Assembly (NCBI GenBank): GCA_965243255.1
Contig: CBDEUH010000004.1
Span: forward strand, 2,046,001-2,110,000
Source: Bin87 sp965243255
Lineage (GTDB): Bacteria > Chloroflexota > Dehalococcoidia > Lucifugimonadales > UBA3495
Length of the DNA: 64,000 nucleotides
Direction of reading: 5' to 3'
Shown: positions 17,737 through 26,698 of the stretch, in pieces
Numbering within the stretch: the first letter of the stretch is position 1
Layout: every line of letters begins with the position of its first letter
Notes under the pieces: generated by a model
What the model saw: the letters and a program-made list of their open reading frames with translations, nothing else
The model's database searches: none
What the model was told of the DNA's origin: nothing
Translations under genes and position numbers: made by a program

Positions 17737-17785
17737 ATTATACCCGAACTTTATCGGCCCCGGCGTCTTGAAACAAAGATTTTAC
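17737..17785 (-). promoter_or_regulatory. Candidate glnII promoter with two-repeat GlnR-like box
   Basis: On the minus strand TATAAT occupies 17742-17737, with no good -35 hexamer. Read on the plus strand, GAAAC (17770-17774) and TTTAC (17781-17785) are spaced 11 bases start to start, as in a GlnR-type a/b box pair. They are centred near -48 of the predicted start. This is weaker than the arrays before the amt genes. Confidence 0.3.
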
Positions 17786-17802
17786 AATCCCGCCCGTCGC
17801 CA

Positions 17803-18585
17803 CTAGTGCATAACCAGTCCGCCGTCCACGTTGATGGTCTGTCCCGTGATGTTCCGCGCCCCGGGGCTGGCCAGGAACGCCGCCATCGCCGCGATGTCCT
17901 CGGGCTCGTTGGCCCGCCCGATGGGTATGTTGGACGCCCGCTGCGCCTGCAGCTCCGCCACCGATACGCCGGCCTCCGCCGCCCGCTGCTCCATGGTCGT
18001 GGTGGACATCGCCGTAACCGTCGAACCGGGGCAGATGGCGTTCACGTTGATGTCATGGCGGGCCAGCTGGTGGGCGGCAATCAGCGTCATCGAAATGACC
18101 GCCCCCTTGCTGGCGGCGTAGGCCGCGTTGGACGTGCCCCGGTAGCCCTTGCCGGCGATGGAGGCGATGTTGACGATGCGCCCGCCCTGGCCCTGGTCAA
18201 TCATCTGCCGGGCCGTCCGCTGCATCACGAAGAACGCGCCCCGGGCGTTGACCCGGTGGATGCGGTCCCAGTCCGCCTCGGTGATGTCCATGATGTCGAG
18301 GTAGCGGGTTACGCCGGCGTTATTCACTAGCACGTCCACCCGACCCAGGGAGCGCACTGTCTCGGCAATCACGCGGTCAATGTCGGCGCCGTCGCCGATG
18401 TCGGCGGCGATGGCCACACTGTCGCGCCCGGCGGCGCGCACGTCGGTGGCAGTTTCCTCGACGTTGTCGGCGATGATGTCGGTGACGGCGACGTTGGCTC
18501 CGTCAGCAGCCAGCGCCAGCGCCGTCGCCCGGCCCATCCCCCGCCCGGCGCCGGTAACCAGGGCAACCTTACCTTCCAAAGACAT
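17803..18585 (-). CDS. SDR-family oxidoreductase (classical)
   Basis: The 260-residue protein is a classical short-chain dehydrogenase. It has the cofactor motif TGAGRGMG, the structural NNAG in VLVNNAGVTRY, a catalytic Ser in NIASIAG, and the YAASK motif. The D in VTDI at the end of strand 2 suggests preference for NAD over NADP. The gene lies 13 bases after the MBL-hydrolase gene, so the two are probably translated from one message. Substrate is unknown; family members reduce or oxidise hydroxyl groups of small metabolites. Confidence 0.9.
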   Translation of the reverse strand: MSLEGKVALVTGAGRGMGRATALALAADGANVAVTDIIADNVEETATDVRAAGRDSVAIAADIGDGADIDRVIAETVRSLGRVDVLVNNAGVTRYLDIMDITEADWDRIHRVNARGAFFVMQRTARQMIDQGQGGRIVNIASIAGKGYRGTSNAAYAASKGAVISMTLIAAHQLARHDINVNAICPGSTVTAMSTTTMEQRAAEAGVSVAELQAQRASNIPIGRANEPEDIAAMAAFLASPGARNITGQTINVDGGLVMH

Positions 18586-18598
18586 GTCAGTCTCCTCT

Positions 18599-19732
18599 CT
18601 ACAGCGTCCGCAGCAAATCCTGGTAGTTCTCCCGGCCGGTGCGACGCAGGCGGTGGTCGTCGGTTACTTCCATGTCGCCGGCGTCCTCCAGCAGCTCGAT
18701 GTGGGCCACCACCTCCGTCAGGGCGGCGAAGAAGTTGCCGCCCTCCAGCTTGCGCCGCTCGAAGGTCTGCCGCGTAACGTCCTCCAACGGCTGCGGTTCC
18801 GGCCCGGCCGTAACCAGGATGCGACCCAGCCGCCGGGCGTGGAACCGGATCAGGTCGCCGGCCCGTTGCGTGGTCTGGAAGTTGAACTTGTGATTGTTGT
18901 ACAGCCGGTGGGCCGGCAGCACCGCCACATCCGGCCCCAGGTCAGCCACCCGCTGCAGGGAGCGCAGGTAGGCCAACAATCCAAAGGACTCGTCCGGGTT
19001 CTGGTAGTGGGCCGGCAGGCTGTTCAGCACCGCTCCGTTGAACGCGGTTTTCATCGTCGGGTGCGGGCTGATTTCCGGCAGCACGTGGTCGCCGGTGAAA
19101 ACCATGCCGTCGCCCGGCCCGTTTTCAATCACGGCGCAGATTTCGTCCGGCGAATGGCCGGGCGCGTGCATATAGGTCAGCGCTCCCTGCTGCTCGCCGT
19201 GGGCGATGTGATGGCCCACCTGGTGCGTGCGCCGCGAGGCCATGTAGCGCTCCCGTTCTTCCGAGTTCGAATGGCTGAATCCGTTGGCCTTGGCCGTTTC
19301 CCACATAGCTTGATGGATGGGGGACGAGGCCATGAATTGCAGGTCGCGGGGATCAAAGGGCAGCAGCGGCTGATAGATGTCGTGGGCCCACAGCTCGGCG
19401 TCAGACTGTTCGATGACCCGCGCCACGCCGCCGTCGTGGTCGGCGTGCCCGTGGGTGATGATGACCCGCTCAATGTCGCCGACTTCCAGTCCTCCCAACG
19501 CCATGCCCGACTTCAACAGGTCAAAGGAGACCTCCGCCCCCGGGTCAATCAGGGTCAAGCCTTCGTTCTCAAAAATGTAAGCCCAGGTCGGCCCGGTGTG
19601 CGAGTGTCCCTCCTGCGGCACGGCGACGGTGTGAATCCAGCGGCCCTGCCCGTCGGTCAGGCGCAGGGTCATGCCGTTGCCGGCCGAATCGCCGTTGCGG
19701 AGAACATCCACTTCCGTAAAGTAATCGGGCAT
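18599..19732 (-). CDS. MBL-fold metallohydrolase
   Basis: The 377-residue enzyme carries the metallo-beta-lactamase-fold signature HGHADHD in VIITHGHADHDGG. A further metal His is in MHAPGHSPDE and an Asp in VFTGDHVLP. The roughly 100-residue C-terminal helical extension resembles the winged-helix-like tail of LACTB2/RNase Z-like hydrolases. It starts at ATG 19732 with AAGGAGG; the longer open frame upstream overlaps the divergent SDR gene and is not coding. Likely a thioesterase or lactonase acting on small molecules, co-transcribed with the downstream SDR. Confidence 0.87.
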   Translation of the reverse strand: MPDYFTEVDVLRNGDSAGNGMTLRLTDGQGRWIHTVAVPQEGHSHTGPTWAYIFENEGLTLIDPGAEVSFDLLKSGMALGGLEVGDIERVIITHGHADHDGGVARVIEQSDAELWAHDIYQPLLPFDPRDLQFMASSPIHQAMWETAKANGFSHSNSEERERYMASRRTHQVGHHIAHGEQQGALTYMHAPGHSPDEICAVIENGPGDGMVFTGDHVLPEISPHPTMKTAFNGAVLNSLPAHYQNPDESFGLLAYLRSLQRVADLGPDVAVLPAHRLYNNHKFNFQTTQRAGDLIRFHARRLGRILVTAGPEPQPLEDVTRQTFERRKLEGGNFFAALTEVVAHIELLEDAGDMEVTDDHRLRRTGRENYQDLLRTL

Positions 19733-19862
19733 CTGGGCAATCCTCCTTCGACGCAGCGTTCTGTCCAACGAAACCGCCGCGTTCCGGGCAAGCATTATAC
19801 CCGGTAATCGCAGCGGCGGCGACGTGATAGAATTGCCCCCATAAACACCGGGAGGTTCGACT

Positions 19863-20654
19863 ATGTCGGAGATGCGCCAGGGCGCGCGGATGGAAGGCAA
19901 GGTTGCCCTGATTAGCGGCGCGGCCAGCGGCGTGGAGGGTGAGTTGATGGGGTTCGGCGGCGCGGCGGCCCGCATCTTCTGCCGCGAAGGCGCCAAAGTC
20001 GTCCTCAGCGACATCAACACCGAGGCTGGCGAGCGCACCGCCGCCGAGATTCGGGCCAACGGCGGGGATGCCACCTTCGTCAAGCTGGACGTTACGAGCG
20101 AGCAGGACTGGATGGACGCGGTCGCCGCCACTGTGTCCGCCTACGGCCAGCTCAACGTCCTGGTCAACAACGCCGGCACCGGCGCCCGCTACACCGTGGA
20201 AGAAACCACCGAGGCCGCCTGGGACGGCCAGATGGACGTTCACGCCAAGGGCGCCTTCCTGGGCATCAAATACGCCGTGCCGGAAATGCTCAGGGCCGGC
20301 GGCGGTTCCATCGTCAACATTTCCTCAATCTACGGACTGGTGGGCAGCCCCACCTCGACCGCTTATCACGCCGCCAAGGGCGCAATTCGCCTGCTCACGA
20401 AGTCGGCGGCCATCCAGTACGCCGGCGACCACATCCGCGTCAACTCCATCCATCCCGGCTACTGCCGCACGCCGCTGACGGACCGCAGCTACGAGAACGA
20501 ACAGCATTTCTCCTGGATTAACTCGCGGATACCCATCGGGCGCGTGGGCAATGCCGACGACATCGCCTACGGCATCGTCTTCCTGGCCTCCGACGAGTCT
20601 TCCTTTATGACCGGCTCGGAACTGGTCATCGACGGCGGCACCACGGCCCAGTAA
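19863..20654 (+). CDS. SDR-family oxidoreductase with expanded glycine-rich loop
   Basis: The 263-residue protein has NNAG, the Ser of NISSIYG, and YHAAKGA at the active site, so it is a functional-looking classical SDR. The cofactor loop is unusual: between the first Gly group (SGAASG) and the GFGGAAARIF part there are about six extra residues (VEGELM). The canonical TGxxxGxG is therefore stretched. The D in LSDIN suggests NAD. It begins at ATG 19863 with GGGAGG upstream and is divergent from the MBL-SDR pair. Substrate unknown. Confidence 0.87.
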   Translation: MSEMRQGARMEGKVALISGAASGVEGELMGFGGAAARIFCREGAKVVLSDINTEAGERTAAEIRANGGDATFVKLDVTSEQDWMDAVAATVSAYGQLNVLVNNAGTGARYTVEETTEAAWDGQMDVHAKGAFLGIKYAVPEMLRAGGGSIVNISSIYGLVGSPTSTAYHAAKGAIRLLTKSAAIQYAGDHIRVNSIHPGYCRTPLTDRSYENEQHFSWINSRIPIGRVGNADDIAYGIVFLASDESSFMTGSELVIDGGTTAQ

Positions 20655-20679
20655 CCTCACCGCCGGCTGCGCCCCGTCC

Positions 20680-21657
20680 TTACCCCTCCGATACGTCGAT
20701 CACCACCTTGCCCACCGTGGCCGCCCGCACCGCTTCGTGGGCTCCGGCGGTGTCTTCCAGCGGGAAGTGCGGCCCGCCCATGCCAACCAGTTCGCCCGAG
20801 GCCAGCCAGCGGTTGGTGTCCTCCACCCCGGCCGTCTTAGCCTCCTCCGGCATGTCGTACACCAGGACGTGCCGCACGTTGACGTTGCTCACCGGAAACT
20901 GGAAGGGCGGCGCCGGCCCGTCGCCGGCCGCGTAGATGGCGATGCTGCCGCCGCGCTTGATGATTCGCTGGCTGACCGCGAAGTTGCCCGAGTAGTCCAC
21001 CTCCACGATGAGGTCAACACCCGCTCCGTCGGTCAGTTCCAGGATGCGGGCCGCAGTATCCTCGGTGCGGTAGTTCACGGTGTGGTGCGCTCCCGCGCGC
21101 CGGGCGATTTCGGCCTTGGCATTCCCGCTCACCGTGCTGATGATGTTGGCGGCGCCGCCGTTGCGAGCCATCTGCAGCGCCATGTTGCCCACCGCGCCGG
21201 CTCCGCCGGGCACCAGCACAGTCTTGCCCCTCACCGGCCCGTCGGCGAACACGCAGCGATGCGCCGTCAAAGCCGGCACGCCCAGGCCGGCCGCCAGCGC
21301 GAAGTCCGCGTTGTCGGGCAGCGCCACGGCGCGGATGGACGGCTGCGCCGTGTATTCGGCGGCGGTGCCGAAGGGGCGGCCGAACTGCGATTGATACAGC
21401 CAGACCCGCTCGCCGATGCGGCTTTCCGGTACGCCCTCGCCCACCCGGTCAACGACGCCGGCGCCGTCCTGGTTCGGAATCACACGGGGAAAATCCGTAC
21501 CGGGGCCGGCAACCTGTCGCCGTTTCCAGTCCGACGGATTCACGCCGGAGGTAACCACGCGGACGCGCACCTCACCTGGCCCCGGCTCAGGGTCGGGCAT
21601 ATCGCCCACCTGCAAGACCGAAGCGTCACCGTTTTCCTCATACCAGACTGCTCGCAT
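20680..21657 (-). CDS. Quinone-reductase-like medium-chain dehydrogenase (MDR)
   Basis: The 325-residue protein lacks the zinc-binding cysteines of alcohol dehydrogenases and has the zeta-crystallin/quinone oxidoreductase pattern. Seen are GVNPSDWKRR near residue 40, GAGAVGNMALQMARNGGA for NADPH binding and the VNYRTED stretch. It would reduce quinones or enones with NADPH in the cytoplasm. The ATG at 21657 has GGGAGG upstream; the longer open frame is low-complexity antisense to the peptidase gene. It follows the MA peptidase gene by 26 bases on the same strand. Confidence 0.88.
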   Translation of the reverse strand: MRAVWYEENGDASVLQVGDMPDPEPGPGEVRVRVVTSGVNPSDWKRRQVAGPGTDFPRVIPNQDGAGVVDRVGEGVPESRIGERVWLYQSQFGRPFGTAAEYTAQPSIRAVALPDNADFALAAGLGVPALTAHRCVFADGPVRGKTVLVPGGAGAVGNMALQMARNGGAANIISTVSGNAKAEIARRAGAHHTVNYRTEDTAARILELTDGAGVDLIVEVDYSGNFAVSQRIIKRGGSIAIYAAGDGPAPPFQFPVSNVNVRHVLVYDMPEEAKTAGVEDTNRWLASGELVGMGGPHFPLEDTAGAHEAVRAATVGKVVIDVSEG

Positions 21658-21683
21658 ACTGATGCCTCCCTGACATTGCCGGG

Positions 21684-23174
21684 TTATTTCCTCCGCCGTA
21701 CCGCCGCCAGCGTAATCAATCCCGCCGGACCGGTCAGCAGCGCCAATGACGCCAGGTCCGCAGCAACTGGTCCGGACGACGCCGGCATGGCTCCACAGCC
21801 GCCGCCCGATGCCGATGGGGCCGGGGCAGATGCCGTTGAAGTCGGCGTGGGCGCTGGCGTGTAGGTGGGCGCCGGCTCTGGGGTTGCCGTGGGCCCCGGC
21901 ATCGCTGCCGGCGCCGTCGGAGTCCCCCCGGTTGACTGTACCACCGCCGGCCCTGGCGGCTCCGATGCTGAAGTCGGGGTCGGCCGGCGGGTGGGCAGAA
22001 CCTGCAGCGGCGGCAACTCCGGGGTGGCCTGCTCCCGAATCGCCAGCCCTACGCTCTCGCGCCATTCATTGTCCAGCTCGTCTATGGTCAGGCCGTAGGC
22101 TGCCGACAGGGATTTCTCAAAGCTGTGGGTCTCGCGCATCTTGACGAACAGGTCGGCCATCGGCTCATGGCCGTAGGTTTCCAGCATGTAGGTTACTACG
22201 GCATGGCCCTGGCCATAGTTGCGCAGGGTTTCCTGCGGCGTTCCGGCAAAGGTGCGCAGGCCGGCCAGCGGAGGAACCTGGTCGTTGTGTATCGCGTTCC
22301 GGATGAAGCGTCCGTACTCGTTGTTGTGTTCCCGCTCCGAGTGCACCGCCAGCCCTTCGTTCAGCCACTTGTGCACCTGCAGGTGGGCGCTGCCGGCGGC
22401 GTCAGCCACCAGCAGGTGAGTGAACTCGTGGGCCGTGGTGGTCAGCACGCTGTTCAGCGAACCGTCCACCAGCAGAGTCCGCTCGTTGCTGAAGGCCACG
22501 CCCAGCGTGCGCAGCTGACTGGCCGCCACCCGCGACGTTGGCCTCAGCGCCTGCCGCATATGCCGGTAGTCCGAGTACACCACGATGCTCATGGGCTCGG
22601 TCAGTTCGACTCCCAGCACCGGAGCCATGTATTCGTAGGTATCCACCGCTGTTGCCAGCACCGCCTCCGCGCGCGTCTCGGCCAGGTCGTCGTAGCTGTA
22701 GTAGTAAACGTCAATCAGGCCCGCTGATTTCAAATGCCATTCCAACCCGGTGTTGAGATAGACGAAAGTCTTCGGCTCAGTTTCCAGGCTGGCCCCGTCG
22801 GCGGTGCGGATGTCGTAATAGTATTCCAGCCGTGCGCCGGTGGGGATGTACTCGTTGGCGGTCTTGCTGCGGAAGTACGCCGTTCCCGAAATGTGGCCTC
22901 CCGGCTCGAACTCCACCGTGCGGTAGGTCGTGCGGGTGGACTGCCCCAGCTTCCTCACGTACACCCGGATTTCCTCCACCGTGCTGGCGCTGGCCACGTC
23001 AATATGGAACGACAGCCCCTCGGGAAACAGATTCTCAACCTCTTCCCGGACTACCGTGATGCTGTCCTGCGCCGCCACGTCCGGCGGGAGCGCCAGCGGC
23101 AGCGCGCCGCCAATGATGGCAACAAGAGCGATAACGGCGGCAATGATGCGGCGCGGTTTTTTCACTTTATACAT
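21684..23174 (-). CDS. Exported MA-clan (gluzincin) peptidase with C-terminal anchor
   Basis: The 496-residue product has a basic N-terminus and a signal helix (KKPRRIIAAVIALVAIIGG). A beta-rich domain follows and then a peptidase_MA-like domain: H249EFTH253 with the third ligand Glu273 in WLNEGLAVHSE. A roughly 80-residue Thr/Pro/Ala-rich spacer leads to a C-terminal tripartite end: GGGCG, a hydrophobic helix and RRRK. This last arrangement looks like a CTERM-type sorting signal. It is probably a surface-anchored zinc metallopeptidase. The ATG at 23174 gives the cleanest signal peptide, though its ribosome site is poor. Confidence 0.8.
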   Translation of the reverse strand: MYKVKKPRRIIAAVIALVAIIGGALPLALPPDVAAQDSITVVREEVENLFPEGLSFHIDVASASTVEEIRVYVRKLGQSTRTTYRTVEFEPGGHISGTAYFRSKTANEYIPTGARLEYYYDIRTADGASLETEPKTFVYLNTGLEWHLKSAGLIDVYYYSYDDLAETRAEAVLATAVDTYEYMAPVLGVELTEPMSIVVYSDYRHMRQALRPTSRVAASQLRTLGVAFSNERTLLVDGSLNSVLTTTAHEFTHLLVADAAGSAHLQVHKWLNEGLAVHSEREHNNEYGRFIRNAIHNDQVPPLAGLRTFAGTPQETLRNYGQGHAVVTYMLETYGHEPMADLFVKMRETHSFEKSLSAAYGLTIDELDNEWRESVGLAIREQATPELPPLQVLPTRRPTPTSASEPPGPAVVQSTGGTPTAPAAMPGPTATPEPAPTYTPAPTPTSTASAPAPSASGGGCGAMPASSGPVAADLASLALLTGPAGLITLAAVRRRK

Positions 23175-23256
23175 TCCTGACCCGGTTGCTTGTATTCCGA
23201 TACGCTCAGCAGTCGGCAAAGGATTCTACCATCCGCCGCCGGACGGTCGCCCATCC

Positions 23257-23285
23257 TTGACCACCAATGCGGCCCGCCCTACAAT
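23257..23285 (+). promoter_or_regulatory. Promoter of the mqnA-like/MTHFR-like pair
   Basis: TTGACC (23257-23262) and TACAAT (23280-23285) are separated by exactly 17 bases, 83 bases upstream of the first ATG. This is the best-formed sigma-70-type promoter in the window. Confidence 0.55.
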
Positions 23286-23367
23286 CTTACCGTCGCAGCG
23301 CTTGCCCATGCACTACCGCACCGCGCGCATCTCTGCTCATTATCCCAAAAACTCCGGTGGCGAAACT

Positions 23368-24138
23368 ATGCCCATCAACGTCGGCCGCGTGCCGTACCTG
23401 GAAGCCGAACCCTTCTACTTCGACATGGAACGCCGCGGCTTCCAGCTGCACAATACCTCTCCCCGGCAGCTGGGCGACGCTCTGGCCAGCGGCGAACTGG
23501 ACGCCGGCCCGGCCCATCTCTCGGACGTCTTTCGGCTGGAAGACCAATTCGACGCCATCAGCGGCTTCTGCTTCTCCACCCAGAACCGAGCCATGAGCGT
23601 TTGCCTCTATTCCCAGCTCCCCATGGCGGAACTGGGCGGCGTTACCATCGGCGTGTCCGACGAGGACGTAACCGCGGTCAAGCTGCTGGAAGTGCTGCTG
23701 CGCCGCAAGTACGGGCTGGAACCGGGCGAGTTTGCCGTCCGCCCCGGCGACGTGATACGGCCCGATGAAACCTTCGACGCCTTTCTGCTCATCGGCAACC
23801 GCGCCCTGCGTCGCCGCCGGGGCGTCCGCGGGTTCGCCCACCGCTTCGACCTGGGCGAGGAATGGACCCAGTGGACCAGCCTGCCCTTCGTCTTCAGCCG
23901 CTGGGTCGTCCGCAAGGACCTGGACGACCGCACCAAGGCCATCCTGGAGGACGCCCTCTACGTCGGCCTGGAGGAGGGCGTGGACGGCCTTTATCACCTG
24001 AACGAGCCCCGGGACGAATTGCTGATGCTCCCCCGGGACGTGGTGGAATACGTGCAGGGCATCCGCTATTACGTGGGCCGCTCGGAGCAGCAGGCCATCA
24101 CCCTCTTCCGTCAATACCTGGAAGAACTGGGCGGCTGA
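23368..24138 (+). CDS. MqnA/MqnD-family (periplasmic-binding-fold) enzyme
   Basis: The 256-residue protein resembles chorismate dehydratase MqnA of the futalosine menaquinone route. Seen are the opening NVGRVPYLEAEPFY, the segment SGELDAGPAHLSDVFRL, a Thr/Val-rich IGVSDEDVTAVKLLEVLL, and the LPFVFSRWVVRKD block. The residues defining substrate cannot be checked here, and the next gene is folate-related, so a different family role is possible. The ATG at 23368 gives the usual family length. Its stop overlaps the next ATG (TGATG), showing translational coupling. Confidence 0.7.
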   Translation: MPINVGRVPYLEAEPFYFDMERRGFQLHNTSPRQLGDALASGELDAGPAHLSDVFRLEDQFDAISGFCFSTQNRAMSVCLYSQLPMAELGGVTIGVSDEDVTAVKLLEVLLRRKYGLEPGEFAVRPGDVIRPDETFDAFLLIGNRALRRRRGVRGFAHRFDLGEEWTQWTSLPFVFSRWVVRKDLDDRTKAILEDALYVGLEEGVDGLYHLNEPRDELLMLPRDVVEYVQGIRYYVGRSEQQAITLFRQYLEELGG

Positions 24139-24983
24139 TGCCCAAAGTAACCGACCGCAGCAGTTCCGCCACCGGCCGGCCCGCCTTCATCTGCGACTAC
24201 TCGCCGCCCCGGTCGGGCCGTCTGGAGCACACTCCCGAACCCCCCGCACAGGCCGACTTCATATCCGCCGCCTACAATCCGGGCCGCGCCGTGCGAGTCA
24301 ACTCGGTAGCGATGGCCGCCGCCCTGCGCGACCACTACGGCGCCAATCCCATTTTCACCCTGGCCACCCGGGATATGAACCGGCTGGCCCTGGAATCCCT
24401 GCTGCTGGGCGCCCAGGCGCTGCAACTGGATAACGTCATCGTGGTGGCCGGCGACCCCTTCGGCCCGCAGGATGCCGCCGCCACCGTCAACGACTACCGG
24501 GCTACGGAACTCATCGCCGCCATCGGCCGGCTAAACGACGGCATCGACTACCGGGGACGCAACCTGCGCGCATCAACCGACTTCTGCATCGGCGCAACGG
24601 TGGATTTGGCCCGGGGCATCGAGCAGGAAGCTCGCCTGGCGGTGCGCAAAGTGCAGGCCGGCGCGCACTTTCTCATCACCCAGCCCGTGTACGACCCGGA
24701 GGATGTACATCGATTCAACGATGCCGGCGGCGGTCTCACCGTCCCGGTCTTCTACGGCGTCGGACTGATGGAACCTGACGGCGTGTCCTTCGCTGCCGTT
24801 CCGGAATGGGCTAACGACTACCTCGCCGCCGGACGCTCCGGCGTGGACATCGCGCTGGAAGTGTGGGCGGGCCTGCAGGCCGCCGGCGCTACCGACTGTT
24901 ACCTGGTGCCCCCCATCCGCCGCAGCGGGGCCAGAAATTACGAGGCCGCCCGCGAATTTCTACAACGGGCGGCCAACGGATAA
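24138..24983 (+). CDS. Methylenetetrahydrofolate reductase-like protein
   Basis: The 281-residue TIM-barrel protein resembles MetF-type FAD-dependent reductases. Seen are IFTLATRDMNRLALES, the conserved NVIVVAGDPFG, and GAHFLITQPVYDPE with the family Gln-Pro. The N-terminal 35 residues are atypical and Pro-rich. It would interconvert 5,10-methylene- and 5-methyl-tetrahydrofolate, or transfer C1 units in a related catabolic route. The one-base overlap with the MqnA-like gene implies a joint function or at least equal expression. Absence of a second domain fits the short bacterial form. Confidence 0.82.
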   Translation: MPKVTDRSSSATGRPAFICDYSPPRSGRLEHTPEPPAQADFISAAYNPGRAVRVNSVAMAAALRDHYGANPIFTLATRDMNRLALESLLLGAQALQLDNVIVVAGDPFGPQDAAATVNDYRATELIAAIGRLNDGIDYRGRNLRASTDFCIGATVDLARGIEQEARLAVRKVQAGAHFLITQPVYDPEDVHRFNDAGGGLTVPVFYGVGLMEPDGVSFAAVPEWANDYLAAGRSGVDIALEVWAGLQAAGATDCYLVPPIRRSGARNYEAAREFLQRAANG

Positions 24984-25002
24984 TCGGTTTAGGGCAACGT
25001 CC

Positions 25003-26676
25003 CTATGGCCCCCACGGCGGCGCGGCGGCCACGTCCCCGTCGCTGACGATGTCCACCACCGCCGGACGGTTGGCACTCACCGCCTGGTCGAGCGCCGAGT
25101 TGATCTGGTTGGGGTCGGTAACGCGGATGCCCAGCGCGCCCATGGACTCGGCAATCTGCGCGAAGTTGGTGTCGTTGAAACGCCACAGTTCGCCGGAGTT
25201 GCCCCCCTCGCGGCCCTCGTAAGCTGCCTCGTCTCCCCGCCGGTCCTGGTTCAGCCCGCCGTTGTTGTGCACCACGGTAACCGCGTTGATGCCGTAGCGC
25301 ACCGCCGTCTCCAGCTCGCCGATGTGGTACCACATCCCGCCGTCGCCGGTCCAGCACACCACGGGACGGTCGGGCGCGCCGCACTTGGCTCCCAGCGCCG
25401 CTGGCAGTCCCCAGCCCAGCGAACCGGCGGCCCGCAGGTACGACTGCCCCAGATGGTTCAGATCAACCATGCTGCCCGTCCAGATGCCGGCGTGTCCCGT
25501 ATCGGCCACCAGCACGGCGTCGGACGGCAGGAAGTCGGTCAACTCCTGGCACAGCCGCTCCGGGCGAATCGGCACGGCGTTGGAGTTCAGCACGTCGTGA
25601 TGCTCGTCCCGCCAGTTCTGCACGTGTTCCTGCGCCCGCGACACCCAGCCGGCGTTGCCCCCGGTGGGTTCGAGCACGTCAATCAGCCGCTCCAGCGTCC
25701 GCTTGGCGTCGCCCAGCAGCCCATACGCGCCCGGATACGACCGCCCCAGTTCGCTGGCGTCAATGTCAATCTGGACGGTGGGCGTACCAACGGCCGGCAG
25801 CCGCCAGTCCAACGTAACCTGGCTCCCGGTGTGGCTGCCGATGAACAGCACCAGGTCCGCCTCGGACACCACCCGGTTGGCCGACCAGCGCGAGTAGCTG
25901 CCCACCACGCCCACGGACAGCGGGTGATTCTCGGGGATGCAGCCCTTGGCGTTCAGCGCCGTAGCCACCGGAATGTTCAGCATCTCCGCCAGCCGTACCA
26001 CCTCGGCCTGCGCTCCCGACGCGGTTACGCCGCCGCCGGCCACGATGACCGGACGCTCGGCCTGGGACAGTATCCGCGCTGCCTCGCGCACCCGTTCCGG
26101 TTCCGGCTCGGGACGGAAGGCCGGGCGCTCCGTGAACGGGTCCTCGACGATGACGTCGATGTCCAGCTCGCCGTCGGTGATTACGTCGCCGGAGATGCCC
26201 GAAAAGTCCAGGTGCGCCGGCAGCGTCTGCCCGGTGGTAACCTCACGGAACGCCTGCCGCAGCAGGTGCGGCAACTGCTCCACCGTTTCCACCTCCGCGC
26301 TGTACTTGGTAACCGACGCGAAGGGCTTGGAGTGCTCAATCTCCTGGTACGAGTTGCGGTGCCGGTGCATCGGCGGACGATGCCCGGTGATGGCGATGAC
26401 CGGCGAAACGCCCAGGTAGGCATCCTGCAATCCGGCCGCCAGGTTGGCCGCGCCCACCGATTGGGCGAAGCACAGCCCCGGCTTGCCGGTAACCCGCGCG
26501 TAGGCGTCGGCCATGTACGCCGCCGACTTCTCGCCGTGCGATATGACCCGCTTGATGCCCACGTCCTCCATCTCAACGAGGGCGCGGCGGATGATGGCGG
26601 GAACAAAGAAAACGTGGGTTACCCCGTACTCCCGCAGTGTTTCCGCGAGAAACCGGGCGCCGGTCATTCTGGGCAT
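25003..26676 (-). CDS. ThDP-dependent acetolactate synthase-like enzyme (paralogue 2)
   Basis: The 557-residue protein is a full-length IlvB-superfamily member. The activating Glu is E49 in SHGEKSAAYMADAYAR, with a central nucleotide-binding-like domain. The ThDP motif TGDGGMWYHIGELE ends in VVHNNGGLNQD, with the expected Asn pair. The ATG at 26676 has AGGAGG upstream. It differs from paralogue 1 in the active-site helix (FFVPAIIRRALVEM versus FGLPGVQLYHALDAL), so a different 2-oxoacid is likely. No ilvN partner is present. The CMD gene lies upstream on the same strand, separated by a repeat. Confidence 0.85.
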   Translation of the reverse strand: MPRMTGARFLAETLREYGVTHVFFVPAIIRRALVEMEDVGIKRVISHGEKSAAYMADAYARVTGKPGLCFAQSVGAANLAAGLQDAYLGVSPVIAITGHRPPMHRHRNSYQEIEHSKPFASVTKYSAEVETVEQLPHLLRQAFREVTTGQTLPAHLDFSGISGDVITDGELDIDVIVEDPFTERPAFRPEPEPERVREAARILSQAERPVIVAGGGVTASGAQAEVVRLAEMLNIPVATALNAKGCIPENHPLSVGVVGSYSRWSANRVVSEADLVLFIGSHTGSQVTLDWRLPAVGTPTVQIDIDASELGRSYPGAYGLLGDAKRTLERLIDVLEPTGGNAGWVSRAQEHVQNWRDEHHDVLNSNAVPIRPERLCQELTDFLPSDAVLVADTGHAGIWTGSMVDLNHLGQSYLRAAGSLGWGLPAALGAKCGAPDRPVVCWTGDGGMWYHIGELETAVRYGINAVTVVHNNGGLNQDRRGDEAAYEGREGGNSGELWRFNDTNFAQIAESMGALGIRVTDPNQINSALDQAVSANRPAVVDIVSDGDVAAAPPWGP

Positions 26677-26698
26677 AAGTAGCCTCCTGTTCAATACT

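Noticed and set aside
21658..22065. N-terminal extension of the quinone-reductase-like MDR
   Set aside because: The extension is Ala/Gly/His low-complexity sequence overlapping the peptidase gene, and the family start with a good ribosome site is at 21657.
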